A DNA stretch of 64,000 bases from NCBI GenBank assembly GCA_034190875.2, contig CM067356.1, forward strand, positions 50,065,263-50,129,262, given 5' to 3'. The notes beneath the pieces were generated by a model, which worked only from the letters and a program-made list of their open reading frames with translations, was not told where the DNA came from and did not search any database. The translations under genes were made by a program, and so were the position numbers. The DNA is from Urechis unicinctus. Taxonomy: Eukaryota > Annelida > Polychaeta > Xenopneusta > Urechidae. Below are positions 1 to 14,731 of the stretch, piece after piece; within the stretch, counting starts at the first letter, position 1; each line of letters starts with the position of its first letter.

Positions 1-1906
<1,906 letters not shown>

Positions 1907-3060
1907 ACTTGGTATAGAATAACGTATTAAGTTAGTTCTGCCCTACTCTTAAACTATGTTTATGTTAATTTGAAACGGTTTTGTGTACGTCTGTACTATG
2001 CAGGCAAGGTATGGCGAAGAATTTACCGTTTCGGTTTTACCAAAGAATATTTTGCATGGCTATATAACAACCTACGTATCAAATTAACTAGAAGACCTCA
2101 TAACGTCCAGTACTCGAATGTATTTAGCGATTCTAGAGAGTTTTCTTTAGAGTTTTCTAAGAGAGTTATTGAACAAACATCTGCTAGCCTTGGGAATTAC
2201 ATATGTATTGCTTGTTTTGCCTTAATAAACAGATATATCAAATAGATTTCGCACCTTCATGTTTCATTAGCAATACATATATTATTACACGCGAAGCACC
2301 AGTGATATTATTGATGTTTATTACAAATAGATGCGATGCTTAGACTGACCGCTGTGGGATCTGTGTAATGTTTGTATACCCCGTCACATCATAGGTAATG
2401 TCTTTGTGTAGACTTTTTCTACCAAGAACCAGCAATCTTCTGATGGTGTCAAAGTCAACCTCAGCTAAATTAAGCAGATATTTAGCAGTACGGAAAATAG
2501 TCAATGAGCCAAAATGCAAGTAGATATAATCAAATAAAATCAAGACTTAATTTATCTCATCATAGACAGTGAATAATTATTTGCAACTATGCACATGCTA
2601 AAGGGCTTGAGACATGTATTATATTATGTGTGTATATGTCATACCGAATGCAATCGATCCATTTTTTTTGCCATTGCATACGGAAAATAAGCAGAGTTTT
2701 CCCGTTTACTTGCTTTCACAGCCGATTGATGGGTTGTTTGCAAGCGCATATGTACATCCTCTCTCATGTAATTGCTTTAAAAAGATAACATAGTATGGTG
2801 CATACGGAAAATTATCGCGTTCTTTCCTCGCTGCTTGGAAATATCCAGCACAGATTCAAACCGCACATAAGCATGCTGATCTCTTTAGCTTACATGTATA
2901 TCTGTTTTGGTATTCAGAGTATTAGGAAATATCTTGGACCTCCAGATGTGGGGCCTTATGACTCACATGTTGCCTTGTTCGTCCCACTGATTTCAACCTT
3001 TACAATATCATTGCTAAGGTTAAAATCAGTCTTATTTTTTTTTGGCTTCATTGCATGACA
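1907..3060. other. Start of unit 1, non-coding
   Basis: This aligns to 31491-32676 with about 3-4% mismatch plus small indels. A 91-codon open frame at 1970-2245 is open in both copies, but the changes between them are six amino-acid-altering against one silent, which does not suggest a protein under constraint. No recognised gene or RNA. Confidence 0.6.
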
Positions 3061-3833
3061 CCTCTGTTGCGTATTATTTAAATGTTATCACACTATTGTA
3101 TCAACCTAGATACAATCAATTATCTTCATTAACGAATGGCGAAAATGATTTAGGCACGTGATAAACGATCATTTTAGGCAATCATAATATCATCACTAAA
3201 AAAATCAAATGACTGCGGTTCGATCGAAACAAGCATATGTGCATTTGTGACGTGACGAGCATTACCATATAGCCTTTAACAACATACAAACCATCCCAAC
3301 CTAGAATCGGAACAGTTCTTTGTAAGGCATGAATTTCGTTTAATGAATAAATTCTAACCGAACATAATTGTTTGAAGATACTGTATTATTGCAAATAACC
3401 CATAACTTGTGGGCATTTTCATCAACAGGCCAAGTGTTGTTGGGGGTTAAAACATGTCGTAGAATGCACTAACGCTATTTATCTTGGACGAAACCAATTG
3501 CTTTGCTGTAATAAGTCCAGGCAACCTCATTACTCCGTGAAGTTAATTACAGCTACAGCGGCATTTGCAAAGCCATGTGACCATCTGAGCCTGCCTGTGG
3601 GCGACGTATTGGTCCCCGATGAGCAACATTTACATGGTTTTGTTAAGTATTTTTGGTGCTAAATAACGAATCAACACTGGTGTTTGCATGGCCCTGATTA
3701 TGCACAGGACGTGGGCTAGATAATTTTGATGTTCTTCATAAATATTCGTGCTTATTGAAAGAGAAACGATGCAAATGCTAAAATGCCAAAACCTTTCTCG
3801 TTATCCTTAAAAAAAGTCGGTCACGATAGGAAC
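3061..3833. other. Nearly invariant island shared by units 1 and 2
   Basis: Compared with 32677-33452, I count two substitutions (both G to A in unit 2) and one 3-bp insertion in about 773 bases. Neighbouring stretches differ by several percent. No open frame of useful length spans it, so the conservation is not explained by a visible protein. Gene conversion, recent homogenisation or a non-coding function are all possible. Confidence 0.7.
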
Positions 3834-6800
3834 TATTTTTGAACAGACGTTTACGTTGTTACATAATTTCGTATTCCGTTAAAGGGGATTGTTGATGATG
3901 CACATCATTCAAGGAGTTTATTTTCTGCTCTCGCGACCAATATCTACACTGAAGCATGTCCAGGTTTTGGGGCCGGTATTTATAATCTTTGGGACATTTT
4001 GGAAATTTTGCAGGTAGAGACAGAATCACCAGGCAGATGCACTAATTACAGAATATTATTACATAGTTACATAAAGAACGTGGAGGTAGATGTCAACCCA
4101 ATTTCCTTTTATTGAGCCGTCTGGACATTTGCTGTTTTATAGATGAACACCTAGCCTGATTAAATTCTATATATATATATATATATTAATGGGTGATTAA
4201 TGTCCATGCGGCCAACATGCATATTGAAGTACATTTCACGGCAGCCTTACAATTTAATGTTTAGTGTCTCACAATTGAGACTTATCAGCTATTTTAGCCT
4301 AATAAACATCCGTTATGGTCGGATGGAATTACGTTCGACGTTTTTCGTGAAATAATCGCATGCAGGGGTTTGAACCATTTTTGTTCGTCTGCAAAAGCAG
4401 GCAACACCCTATTTATGGTAGTGACCTTTTTTTTACAGTGGATTACGCCATCACCTAGCCGGATGGTCTCGTTGGTGACGTAAAGATTTCGAAGAGTTCT
4501 CAGAAGAGCATGGGATTTATAATGTTTCAACAAAGAGTTTTTTAATGGTGCGAGTTATTTAACCCAAAATTACATTTGCAGTACAGGTAGTTGCTTTTCT
4601 ATGAGCTGTCATCTTAAACGGAACTCTGACCGCCACATAAACCTTCCCTCAAATAATTGATCTTAGTTTATCCTTAGCAATTGCCAGGTACGAAATGAAA
4701 ACAGCTTGTAATGCCATATCGGGCAGAACGAAGGTGGACAATATATATATATTTACTTTTCTAATTGCAATTAGCTTGGCGCATCTGCGTCTAGTGTTTT
4801 AGATGACCAAAACCCCTCAATTGTGTCCGTTGAATGCGCTGCTGTGCGTCGTTTTATGACTAGTCACTCAGTTAAGAAAATGAAATTATTCTTTCAAAAC
4901 TATACTAATCAAACAAGTATTAATCATTCCAGTGATATATATTTTTGTGAAGGCTGACACTGTGTTGATTGTATCAGTGTATGAACTTTGAACCACTTGT
5001 TAGGAAACATTTGTCCCATTTTAGGCACTATCATTATTTTAGCAATTAAAGCATTTTTATATCATATGTTGTAGAGGAGGGTTACGACGCAATGGTTGTA
5101 CCAACAGTCCAAGTCTCTACAACATAATTTGCTTACAGCTGCATATTCGATTTCTATTCATAGGCAAAACCTTATTTATTTTTATCCATCAAGTGAATTG
5201 ATAGCAAGCGACATAAGTCAAGAGGAACCCAAAGGACGCGTTGCTGGTGTTGAGTATGCTCCGATCGCAACTGGATACCACACTCTCCACGTGTACCACT
5301 TACATAAATGCGAAAATTGAATTAAATATTGAAGCTTAATTACACCCATGTATTGAAGATCAGAAATCCCATTCAAAGCTCCAAGTAATATGCGAAAGCT
5401 ATTTACATACACCCAACCAAGACCATTAACACATTGCGTCCTGTTCCTTGTAAGGGAGCTCACGATACGACAAAAAGCCGAATTGTGCCTCATGTGCTTA
5501 TGCAGTGGCAACCTTGTTATTCTGATGTGACGATGATTAGTTTGTCCGAATTTCCATGGATGCGTATCGTATCTGTTCCAAGTAGAAACGCTATGCTGTT
5601 TCCCACATTTGCTACACCGCACTAGGGGCCAGAATAATCTCTTGTGAAAACCCATTTGCCTTTAATTACGCTGTTCATCTTTAGTAGGCCCATTGTATCA
5701 GCTCTAGTTAGTTCTTGGAATATCATTATTCTTGTAATCTAATCACTATTACAATAACAAATTGGATGCGAAAGAAACATTCTTCAATCAAAAGAGAAAA
5801 AACTGCATTTTATTCACACAGGGAAATGTATTTGATATGATAGTGTGATAGAAAGTATTATGAATATGGCTGTCAGGTAAGGATTTATTAGGTGGCGGTT
5901 CATTAATGTGGCAAAGTAATAAACTCAAAACAACAACCACTGTGCATATCTATACATTGATTGGTATAGTTGCGTCGATCTAATTCAGTATGGCGTCAGC
6001 GTGGCGTGGCAAAGATCGCTTTTCATATTCAGTGCTATTCGGACACCTTTGACGTAAACCAAACCGATTGTTCATTATTATGATATTCATCACAGATCAT
6101 CATAGATCAAATCAACGTTAATTGATTAAACATTTTCAATAACACGTCCCAGCATTACGTACAGCACCTAATCTTCAATTACTGACCAGTCTAAATTGTT
6201 GAGATGATCGCCCCTAAGTGATAGCCAACATCGACTATGGTTTGTTTTATAGAAGACGTTATGATGAACTGCACCGTGAAGACAGGTGGCGCCGCTGGTT
6301 CTAGCCATTTATTTGTTTCATTCATATGCATCGACGGATAGTCTTAAGGCGCTTCACTTATACACCGAGTGACCGTTTAAAAACATGGATATGTAGCTTT
6401 CACATAAACTGTATATACTTTTGTTTCGGAACGTCCACGTGATTTGATAAAGTTATCCGGTCATTTCAACCTACAGATTTGTTGCTATATGGCAATTTCA
6501 TAAGGCTATCTTGACATTTCTTCACTATAAACCAAAGGAGTTTATTGTGTAGGCCGCTATTGTCTGAGAGGGTCATGTCTCACCAGCAAAAGAAAAGTGA
6601 GATAGTTATTTTAGCTTAGTCTGCCATGGTTGACATTTTCCCCATGACAAGAATAATCCTTGGTCAAATCAATATTCACTCAACCAAATGTTTCTTAAAA
6701 TTATGTAGTAAAAAACGGCTTGTGGTCAAATGTAGTCGGTTCCTATGTAGACATCCTTCACCAACGCACCATAGTACCTGCAACTGTTGCTATGCCATAA

Positions 6801-7070
6801 TAAATCATTTGTATCCTCTAAATGATAATTGTTTGGCATATTCATAACACCACTTTTAGTTCATGTAGCCAAGAGATTGGAGGTAAAACGCAACAGTTCC
6901 ATTACACTTGTCTGACTAGCTTGAAGCTACTGGTCCGTGAAGGTTCTCAAACAATTCGCGACCGGTCCACCTGGAGAAAATGTAAGGCAAGAGATCTTGC
7001 AATTGCGACGTTATATGTATGCTGTATGTTTGGTTGTAAGCTTGTGCAACTATCACATAAGTATTAAGAC
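3834..7070. other. Non-coding unit sequence
   Basis: This aligns to about 33453-36712 with roughly 1-2% mismatch. It holds short AT runs near 4171-4188 and 4741-4750. The longest open frame, minus strand 5218-5655 (145 codons), is open in both copies, but all six base differences inside it alter the amino acid and it matches no family I know. I see no gene here. Confidence 0.6.
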
Positions 7071-7091
7071 AAAATCGCATATATACATATA

Positions 7092-7168
<77 letters not shown>

Positions 7169-7306
7169 TCTATACATCTATCTATATAATTCTATGATAT
7201 ATATAGATATGTATATATATATACATATATATATATATATGTATATACATATATATGTCTATATATATGATATATATATATCTATCTCTATATATATCTA
7301 TATATA

Positions 7307-7360
<54 letters not shown>

Positions 7361-7366
7361 ATATGA
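7071..7366. repeat. (AT)n-rich microsatellite block, unit 1
   Basis: Imperfect AT dinucleotide repeat with interruptions (gtat, tcta, tgat), ending in pure AT at about 7312-7356. The flanks (aagacaaaatcg before, tgtgaacgcgaatacg after) are the same in unit 2, so this is an ancestral microsatellite that has diverged in length and purity. Confidence 0.96.
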
Positions 7367-8455
7367 TATTTGTGAACGCGAATACGTACACCAATATAAA
7401 TGTATATATAAATGTATATATGTTAATATATTCAGACATATATATGTGCATTCTAAGACGGAATATTACGTTGCCGCGCCACTACCCGGATAGGTCACTC
7501 TAATATTCTTGACGCTCCCTAGTCTTGCTAGCATTGGATTACTATGGTTAACCCTTGCTTAGCCTGTGTTACAGTTTTTGCAGCCAATTTGAAAAAGGCA
7601 TCTCGCCAAAATCTTTTGGGACTAAGGTCAGGCTGGGTGAATAGCCTATAAGATACCTTTAGCATATATTTCCTTCTCGTACATCGACATGCAAGCAACA
7701 GATTGCTGATTCTTGAAGTATTCTTGCTTTTTTGTACCTTATTTTTCCATAATTACTAACGTTGTACATAAATGATAAATGCCTTCGGCTTCTCGCAGTA
7801 AGCTGTATTTACTTATATTGCGACTTTGTCAGCTCGATTCCGCAATAATGATTGTGCACGATCATCATGTGTTATTTTCGATAACGTTTCAAGTGTCCGT
7901 TAATAGCTTATCGCTTACCTGATGTACTACACAGACATCGTTAGATGGCGCTTCTGCGAGACAAAGCAGAGCACATGAGAACCCTGGACTGAGGTCACTA
8001 CGATTGATACGACCTGGAGAGCCTCACCGCTTCGGAAACACGCCCCACATGTAACTCTAAGATAGAGAAAATAAGACGTATAACATTTAATGAATGTCAC
8101 TTGATACATAACCCGGCCTGGGGTAAATCCATCGAAAGCGTCGATCTTTCATCATATAGTTGCCCAAAAGCATTCACTCCGTTAAGCTGTATTGAGATAA
8201 TGAAATTATCTGAAATACACACGCGTCATCAGGCGACGACACCGTGAAACCAGCAATAACACATCTAATTGGACGAGGCCACCACGCCTCCGATAGAATC
8301 AGCGAATTTTATGTGCTTCTAGAAGATGCTTGTCAAAGCATCACACGGACAATTTAAGCCAGATAGATGAGGCTATGTTACACAAGAGCTGTTGGCATCG
8401 CATTCAAATGTTGGCTATCATTTGTCTCTCCATTTCGTTTTGTTATCGCCAGTTG
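7367..8455. other. Highly similar non-coding stretch
   Basis: This aligns to about 36954-38080 with about 1% mismatch or less over 7490-8110. Unit 2 carries about 36 extra bases near 37728-37765. No gene recognised on either strand. Confidence 0.55.
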
Positions 8456-8526
8456 ACGGAACACTTTTATTTTCAATCGCAACCTTCTACACCACTGTGT
8501 TTTGATTTTCATCTTTACAAAAATAT
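8456..8526 (+). repeat. 71-bp direct repeat, copy A
   Basis: This 71-bp segment, starting acggaacac and ending in aaaatat, recurs at 8646-8716 with three or four mismatches. The copies are 190 bp apart start to start. The second copy sits just upstream of a transposon-end remnant at 8744-8839, so the repeat may belong to that element or mark a local duplication. Confidence 0.9.
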
Positions 8527-8645
8527 AGAACTTATCTAATTCAGCGACATTCCATCAGTGAAGCTATATGCTACTTGAACGATGATCATTTATAAAAGCC
8601 AGTAAAATAACACAAGAATAGGAAGTAAATTGAGGAGTACGAACT

Positions 8646-8716
8646 ACGGAACACTTTTATTTTTAATCCCAACCTTCTACACCACTGTGCTTTGATTTTC
8701 ATCTTTACAAAAATAT
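8646..8716 (+). repeat. 71-bp direct repeat, copy B
   Basis: Second copy of the segment at 8456-8526, same orientation. Both copies exist in unit 2 at 38081-38151 and 38271-38341, so the local duplication predates the duplication of the 30-kb unit. Confidence 0.9.
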
Positions 8717-8743
8717 GCTTATGGGGGTCACCGTTCAAAAACA

Positions 8744-8839
8744 AAAAAGCGAGCAAAAATCAAAACGCTTTATTGGCCGTAATTAGTAGTGGGGTGTAGA
8801 TGAGTGGGGTTTGCCGGAACCCCCGTTCTCTATACTACT
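8744..8839 (+). mobile_element. Terminal remnant of a DNA transposon (Polinton-like end)
   Basis: About 96 bp that aligns with the outer ends of the inverted-repeat element at 25068-28258 and 54109-58102. Shared landmarks, in order, are an aaagcgagca or aaagtgagcag block, a gctttattggcc or gctgtataagcc block, a gtgtagatga-type block, a small hairpin, and the terminal string tctatactact. The hairpin here is a perfect 6-bp stem at 8806-8823 (GGGGTT and AACCCC). The end reads CT-3', so the complement begins AGTAGTATAGA; Polintons are known to begin with AG and end with CT. No matching left end was found nearby, so it is a solo end. Confidence 0.55.
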
Positions 8840-10965
8840 AAAAACAATTTACAAATAGGTCACGGCTTTACATAGATTTGGTTTAAATGACAGCTCGTAT
8901 ATCCATTGCGCGCAGACCTCCATTGTTTTCAGAATTTCTATGAAGAATGATTGTTAATATTGCGCCTTGTAACAACTTGAAAATTGACAATGACCTGTGA
9001 GTTCCTATCATCGCCTTATGTCTGCAAAACTATTGCTATCTAATTCGCCAGTAATAAAAGCAATTATCCCATAAGGGCCTGATTTGCAGCCTATATAGTT
9101 ACGTTATCTATTTCGCTTCTACCTGGATTTCAGAATCGCATTGAGGTAAAAGCAATCATCGCAAAATTATGTCAAGAAAATCCTTTAAGTCATTTTCAAA
9201 CTTATCAATGGAACAAGTCTTTTTTACTCATCAAGATTCTATTCGTCTTGCCGATGTTGTAAAAGAAAAAACTGCCATTGTTTCGAATATCACGAAACAT
9301 TACAAATTGAAGAAAAGACAATGATCAAATGGCGGAAACAATTAGAATACCTAATGATAGCTGCGATGGAATCCCAGTTGCCGATAGTTTTTTAAACAGT
9401 CGTTGGTATGAAGCTATGTATAAAAAGCCCCACTGCAAAATATAATTAGTTTTCGAACGTTTTGTTATGAAGTTATGTGCTCTTAAATAATCGCAAAACG
9501 ATTGTAAGGAAATGAGAGATGTCCGTCTCCATATATTTCCAGTATGCATTAATCTGACTGTTCATTGCGTAAAGGGTTGTAAGTAATGCAGAAGTATTTA
9601 TAGTTACATGCATGATGTGTTGTGGACGTTATCATCATAAGCATGCAAATGTGTATCTTAAACTGATTTTATTTACAACCAATGACCTATGCCGACATCA
9701 TATTTGACAGCCTGAACACAGGGCCCATTCTAGTACGACACTTGAACAGTGATCTTAATGTATGTGCGTGTTGCTAGTCGTCGCCCTGAACAACAATTGA
9801 TATTACTTTACGCAGAAGCATTCATTTGTAGGAATAGGTGTAATGAGCAATACATGTCGTGACTTAAAGTTAACCGTTCGCTGACTCGTGATCTCACACT
9901 GCTCAAACCAGCAGAAAATATCAAAGATCTATCAGCGTTGTTCAGCTTGAGGTAATTGGAGGGCTTCGTGAATTTACTAAGTGAATCTGACATCACTCAT
10001 ATCACCAATGTAGAGGGACACACCTGATCAATATTTTTAGGTTTCATTCCAGACAGCAGAACTGTAGCGTCGGATATATAGTCTATCCACAGGCTTCATG
10101 CTGTGGTAGATAGTCTCAGAGAAGTTTATTGAAAACAGTTATTGAAGTCCTACTTGCAAAGGAATCCACAAATACATACCTATGGATCTACCATTTGAGT
10201 CAATTAGCAGATTGCACCTGTATTTATTGACCAACGATAGCCGCTACACATGAGAGAAATGCTTTGGGCGGTCGTGTTGACTCAAGCCCCGTGTGGTGTT
10301 AAGCCTCAAACGAATACTATAATCACACTCGGCTTGTCTGAACATCACTAATTTGATTTATTGCTATGTAGTGTACAGTTCTAATATCTTATGAATGATA
10401 TGTATATATGTATAATTCACAATCATATAGAAGAATCGCCAATCTATATTACAAAGTTTTCGTGTCATATTCGCATCACCTTATTCTGAAGCTGCTGCTA
10501 TGCGGCCTGTTTAATCATCATACATTTTTTTTCTCGACGCACTGCTTGCTATTGTTAGCAATATTGTAATTAAATAGAGCTCGCTTGCAATTCGCGGTCC
10601 ATTATTTTAATATCCTCAATGTGAAAAGACGATAAGGTGGCATTCATGGAGGCAGGATAATTATTACCTGCATATAAGGCAGATGGATGGATTAGAATTA
10701 ATATGTTGAATGGTTTTCTGCAATCACTAAAAGCATGTGCTATCCTCTGACGATGAGAGATGTATTACGCTTGTGAGTTGTCAACTGGATTGACTTCATA
10801 GAATAGCTTCCCCGTGCGCTTGACTGATTGGTTACGCATTCAAGATCAAGGGTGCATTTTACAGCCTCCAATATCCTAATTACATGAAGCTGGATACCCA
10901 TGATTGCACTAGAATGTCAATACTAATTTATAAATCCAATGAATGTTGCCGATTAATTGCACCCG
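8840..10965. other. Non-coding unit sequence
   Basis: This aligns to about 38465-40864 with about 1-3% mismatch. Unit 2 carries an extra 257-bp block (39943-40199) at the position equivalent to about 10315. No gene recognised on either strand. Confidence 0.5.
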
Positions 10966-11170
10966 ATCACCATGGCCTAGTGGTTGTGCCGCCTTTCCCC
11001 ACCATCGTTGTTCGATCGTAAGGTGTAAAAACCTGACCCGGATGATTTTGCTAAATGTGTATTCTCTATCTGAAAGAGGATGCACCCGAACCGATGGCTC
11101 ACTGGTATCGTGTAAGCATTTAAAGAGGGCTGCTTAAACAAGATTATCATCCTCATCCATCATCGTCGTG
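10966..11170 (+). mobile_element. tRNA-derived SINE, unit 1
   Basis: A polymerase III type 2 promoter is visible. The A box TGGCCTAGTGG at 10973-10983 fits TRGYNNARNNG exactly. The B box GTTCGATCG at 11010-11018 fits GWTCRANNC except the last base. The 37-bp spacing is typical of tRNA. A tRNA-unrelated body follows, with the motif gctcactggtatcgtg near 11097-11112, and it ends in an ATC-rich tail (11142-11170). A related, diverged copy on the minus strand at 60050-60290 shares both boxes and the body, which shows this is a dispersed family and not a chance match. Confidence 0.65.
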
Positions 11171-13248
11171 ATTTCATCGCGTTGTTTGAAGTGACGTCAC
11201 ACCCCAATATTACCATTCCCATTACCGGTCTGTCGTGCGGTTTAGCCGGGTCAATAACAATGTACATTAAAAGAAAATGCAGAACATTAAGAGCAGTATT
11301 ATGTTGTAACCGGTATATATAGCTGTAAAACTGTCCATGAATTTGGTTCGTACGAAAGTGAAAAATAACGTAAACTGTGTGGTTGGGCCAAATCGATCAC
11401 ATTGTATTACATGTCTGTTTATAGAATTTTCATCCAGTGATTGTTGATTATTTTACATTTTACGTAGTTGAGCTATTAATCGGCTGTTTGGTCTGCCCTT
11501 ATGATCCCGCAATAGTAAGTTGCAAGGTATTAGTGGTGATGTTTCCATGGAGACACAACTGCTTAGAAGGTTAATGAACAATTGTGTCCCAAATTATGCG
11601 CTTAACTTCCACTAACCTTTCTATGTAATTTAACTATTCTGTGTGTCTGAAATAAATATCATTAATAATAACGATGCTGTTACATTCTATTTGCATTACG
11701 CAGTCAATTTGTGGGGTGTTGCAAGTTGATATGGGAAGCATATATCAGTTTTTGTATTATTACACTTATGTGTAAATTAGAAGTGCATATTATGAAACAT
11801 TCGTCCGCCCGCCATAAGCGGTTGCAAAACCAGCTCGGTTTGGAAGAAGTGGCTCTCTGGTTGTCAAAATGTAGGCTGATTAAAGGGCAAAATGATAATC
11901 CAACATCTGCTTTTGGGCCGCAGAGTTCGAAGTTTAAGCACGTTTCAAACTAAATATTTACTCGAACACTCGTGATTTCGTTCCGCAAGTTTGGTTTACG
12001 AGCATGCGCCTGGTTCACAACGATAGTCTTTAGAACACCGAGCGTGCCAACCGTTTAGCACATGTAATCAGACATTGGGAAAGAGCGTCTGGGGTATTAT
12101 TAGCCATATGCAGACCCTGTACTGCGAAGAGTTCTATAGGACTGAGCGTGTTCTGTAGGACGCCATAGACGCTTATACAAACGACGCTTATGAAAGAGAA
12201 AATGATAAATTGACCAACTTTAGCGGCAAAGAACAGGGTGGGTGGTTACCTGCCTGAAGAGGTCTTTTTGCCCAATTTAACAAGTAAATGAATGTCTTTT
12301 TTTGGTGTCTGTTTGTGAGCTGTGTATGCTTATGATTGATGGCTTCAATACACCGAATACATTATCATTCATAGTGTAAATGAAATGGATGTGATGTGCA
12401 AAGCAATGCTGGCGGGTAAGGATACCGGGTTTTTGTAAAGAAGATATTTGGTCTTCAGTAAAATATATGGAACTTGGAGGATATTCTGTTTGCGCGAGGG
12501 CTTAATTGATAATTGAAGGTGTGTCGATATAACTAAAATCTATCAATCAAAAGATGAATCGATGTCACAAAATCGTGCTGGAATCTGTACCATGCCATGT
12601 GTAAATGACTGCATTATGCTCCCTAGATAATGTATATTTATCCAACTCGGTTTACATAAACAGACACAAAGCTGATATTGTGTGAAGCAAACCATGCAGC
12701 TTCACACGGCATGAGCGCATGAAGTGTATTGGTGTGCAGTTACTCTCTATAATAAAGACCACCAAATGTTAAACGAAATATATATTCACACCTTTTGTTT
12801 TTTGCAGTGGTTTTGAATTATAAAACTGCAAAGCATGCAAAAGCCATTACCATTGGAATCTAAACAAGGGCGTGGCAAGTGACGCAGTACTTAATCGCGC
12901 GAGCCCTTCCACAAACCCAATGAAGTCGCAATTCGCACATCCAGTTCACTAGCTGTTGCTCGACGGTAACAGTATTTGCCTGTTCAATTGCTACTAAACA
13001 ATAAAAACTTGTTATGCTATCACATTTAGGGCAAGTTTTATTTGGTCGCCTGCGATACTACAATAGCCGTTGGAAATGTGTTCTAATGGAGCAGATTTAT
13101 TAGACAATACACCAAGGGCGAATGGTATTGAAATATAATTAAACCATTGTCGTCTATATGCAGAATAAAGCATTGGGCTCAGATCAGACGCATGGGGTTT
13201 TTTTCAATTTGCCATCGTAACTCATTTCCCCCGATGCTTCGTAATATA
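11171..13248. other. Non-coding unit sequence
   Basis: This aligns to about 41070-43209 with about 2-3% mismatch. Unit 2 has a 76-bp extra block at 41936-42011 and a 10-bp tandem duplication near 41210-41220. A plus-strand open frame at 11711-11953 is kept in part in unit 2 but resembles nothing known. No gene supported. Confidence 0.5.
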
Positions 13249-13379
13249 TAAGACGAGAGAGGGAAAAAGAGACAGAGAGAAAGAGCGAGATAGATACACA
13301 GTGAGATAGAAAGGACGAGAGGGAGAGAGAGAGCAGGAGAGAGTGTAAAATAGATAGGGAGTGTGAGTGAGTGTGAAAG
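13249..13379 (+). repeat. Purine-rich GA tract, unit 1
   Basis: About 130 bp of almost uninterrupted G and A with GAGA and GATA motifs. Such homopurine mirror-like tracts can form triplex DNA. The reverse strand gives the apparent Ser/Leu-rich open frame, which is an artefact. Confidence 0.92.
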
Positions 13380-14731
13380 ATAAACACAATATTCAACGGG
13401 TTAGATTATTCGCACCGGATTCTTATGTGCTCAAAACTACGGGGGTTTCAATGAACATGGTTAAAAGCTGATGTATGTAAATAATCAGTCACAGCATATA
13501 GCACCTAAATGGGGCTCAGTGGAATAGTTCAAAAGCCTTAAAAGCCACATATAAACAGCCCAACGGTGTGGGATGGATGTTTGGGTAATCATTGTTGGCG
13601 TTACAAATATTTGCTATTGGTTCCTAAAAACTAAAAGGGATGCATGTTTTACAAGAAACTGCTCAATGGAATGTTACCACGAGTAAAACCTATAGTAAAT
13701 GTAAGGGACATTTAAAGGTGCACTGCTTCTCAAAAGTACCCAGTGACACTGTTCAGTCGTTTACCTCGTCAATATATCGGTGTTTGTGCTGTTTCAAGAC
13801 TACAGAAATAGAACAATCGTGGCCCGTGGTTGGCAATGGTAGACATCCTACGTTTTAGCTGTCAGCTTACTCTACACGATCTACATAAACACATTCGTAC
13901 CATTCAATGCACGCATATAAGTATATAGTATCACATCCTTTGGATAGCACGCCAGTTTTGTCCTCAACCTAATTTACAGTGTTTGTAATAAACAGTTGAT
14001 TGGGGAAATCGTGGTAAAGAGCATGTACACCGGCGAGTGCTTCATGCAGAACAATTATTGGGCATCCTCGCTCAATCATTATGATTTCGATTATGTTATC
14101 AAATATTGATGAGCTGGTTAAACAGCACACCTATTATGTCTATTTGTTGTGCCCCATGGTGATAAGTGAGTATTGATAACGGCGATTAAATATTAATTGA
14201 AATGAAATGAATTGTCATCGCAGCAAGCCACTGAGGTTTAACGGATAATTACTAAAATAGACGGGGCAATAAGGCCGACAGTCATAATCATTCTTACTTT
14301 CAGTAGTCCCACACACCCGGCATAACCCAAGCTTTGATACAGTAACGTGCCTCGACAGCAAATTATCTCAAGTGCTTTTACCTGACAGAAATAACGTCAT
14401 CACATGAGCCACAGAAAGGTTACTTGTGCTCGCTACGGAAAAATAGATCATGATGACTCGAAATGATACGGTACAACTTGGAACACACACAAAACAACCG
14501 ATTGCATTGAATATTTCATTTCCTGAGGCAAGGAAGGTAGCCGAGAGTCAGGTTCTTCCTTATCCTCATAACGCTTGTGTTCATGTTCAACCATTCCCTC
14601 GCTTCCTAGATGTAATTCACATGGCCAGGAGTGCCCCTGGACAGAAAACATCTATCTAATAAAACAGCGAGGACGTCAAAGGCAATGCCGTCATCTACAA
14701 CCACGCAATCGTTGACCCAGCTAAGATTGTT
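13380..14731. other. Non-coding unit sequence
   Basis: This aligns to 43641-45199 with about 3% mismatch. Unit 2 carries an extra 228 bp at 44426-44653. Overlapping open frames on both strands at 14448-14659 persist in unit 2 but match no family I know. Confidence 0.5.

Noticed and set aside
1970..2245. 91-codon open frame conserved in position in both units
   Set aside because: Six altering against one silent change between copies and no recognisable domain, which argues against selection on a protein.
4365..4470. Perfect B box (GGTTCAAACCC, minus strand) with an upstream A-box-like sequence
   Set aside because: The boxes are about 90 bp apart, too far for a tRNA or a typical SINE head, and the A box lacks its first base. 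Without further family members it is not called.
5218..5655. 145-codon minus-strand open frame with a CxxC motif, open in both units
   Set aside because: All six base differences between the copies change the amino acid and none is silent, and the sequence resembles no family I know. With about 1% divergence an open frame can persist by chance.
13184..13396. Ser/Leu-rich minus-strand open frame, like a low-complexity membrane protein
   Set aside because: It is the reverse complement of a GA-rich simple repeat, and the unit 2 version differs by a 304-bp block.
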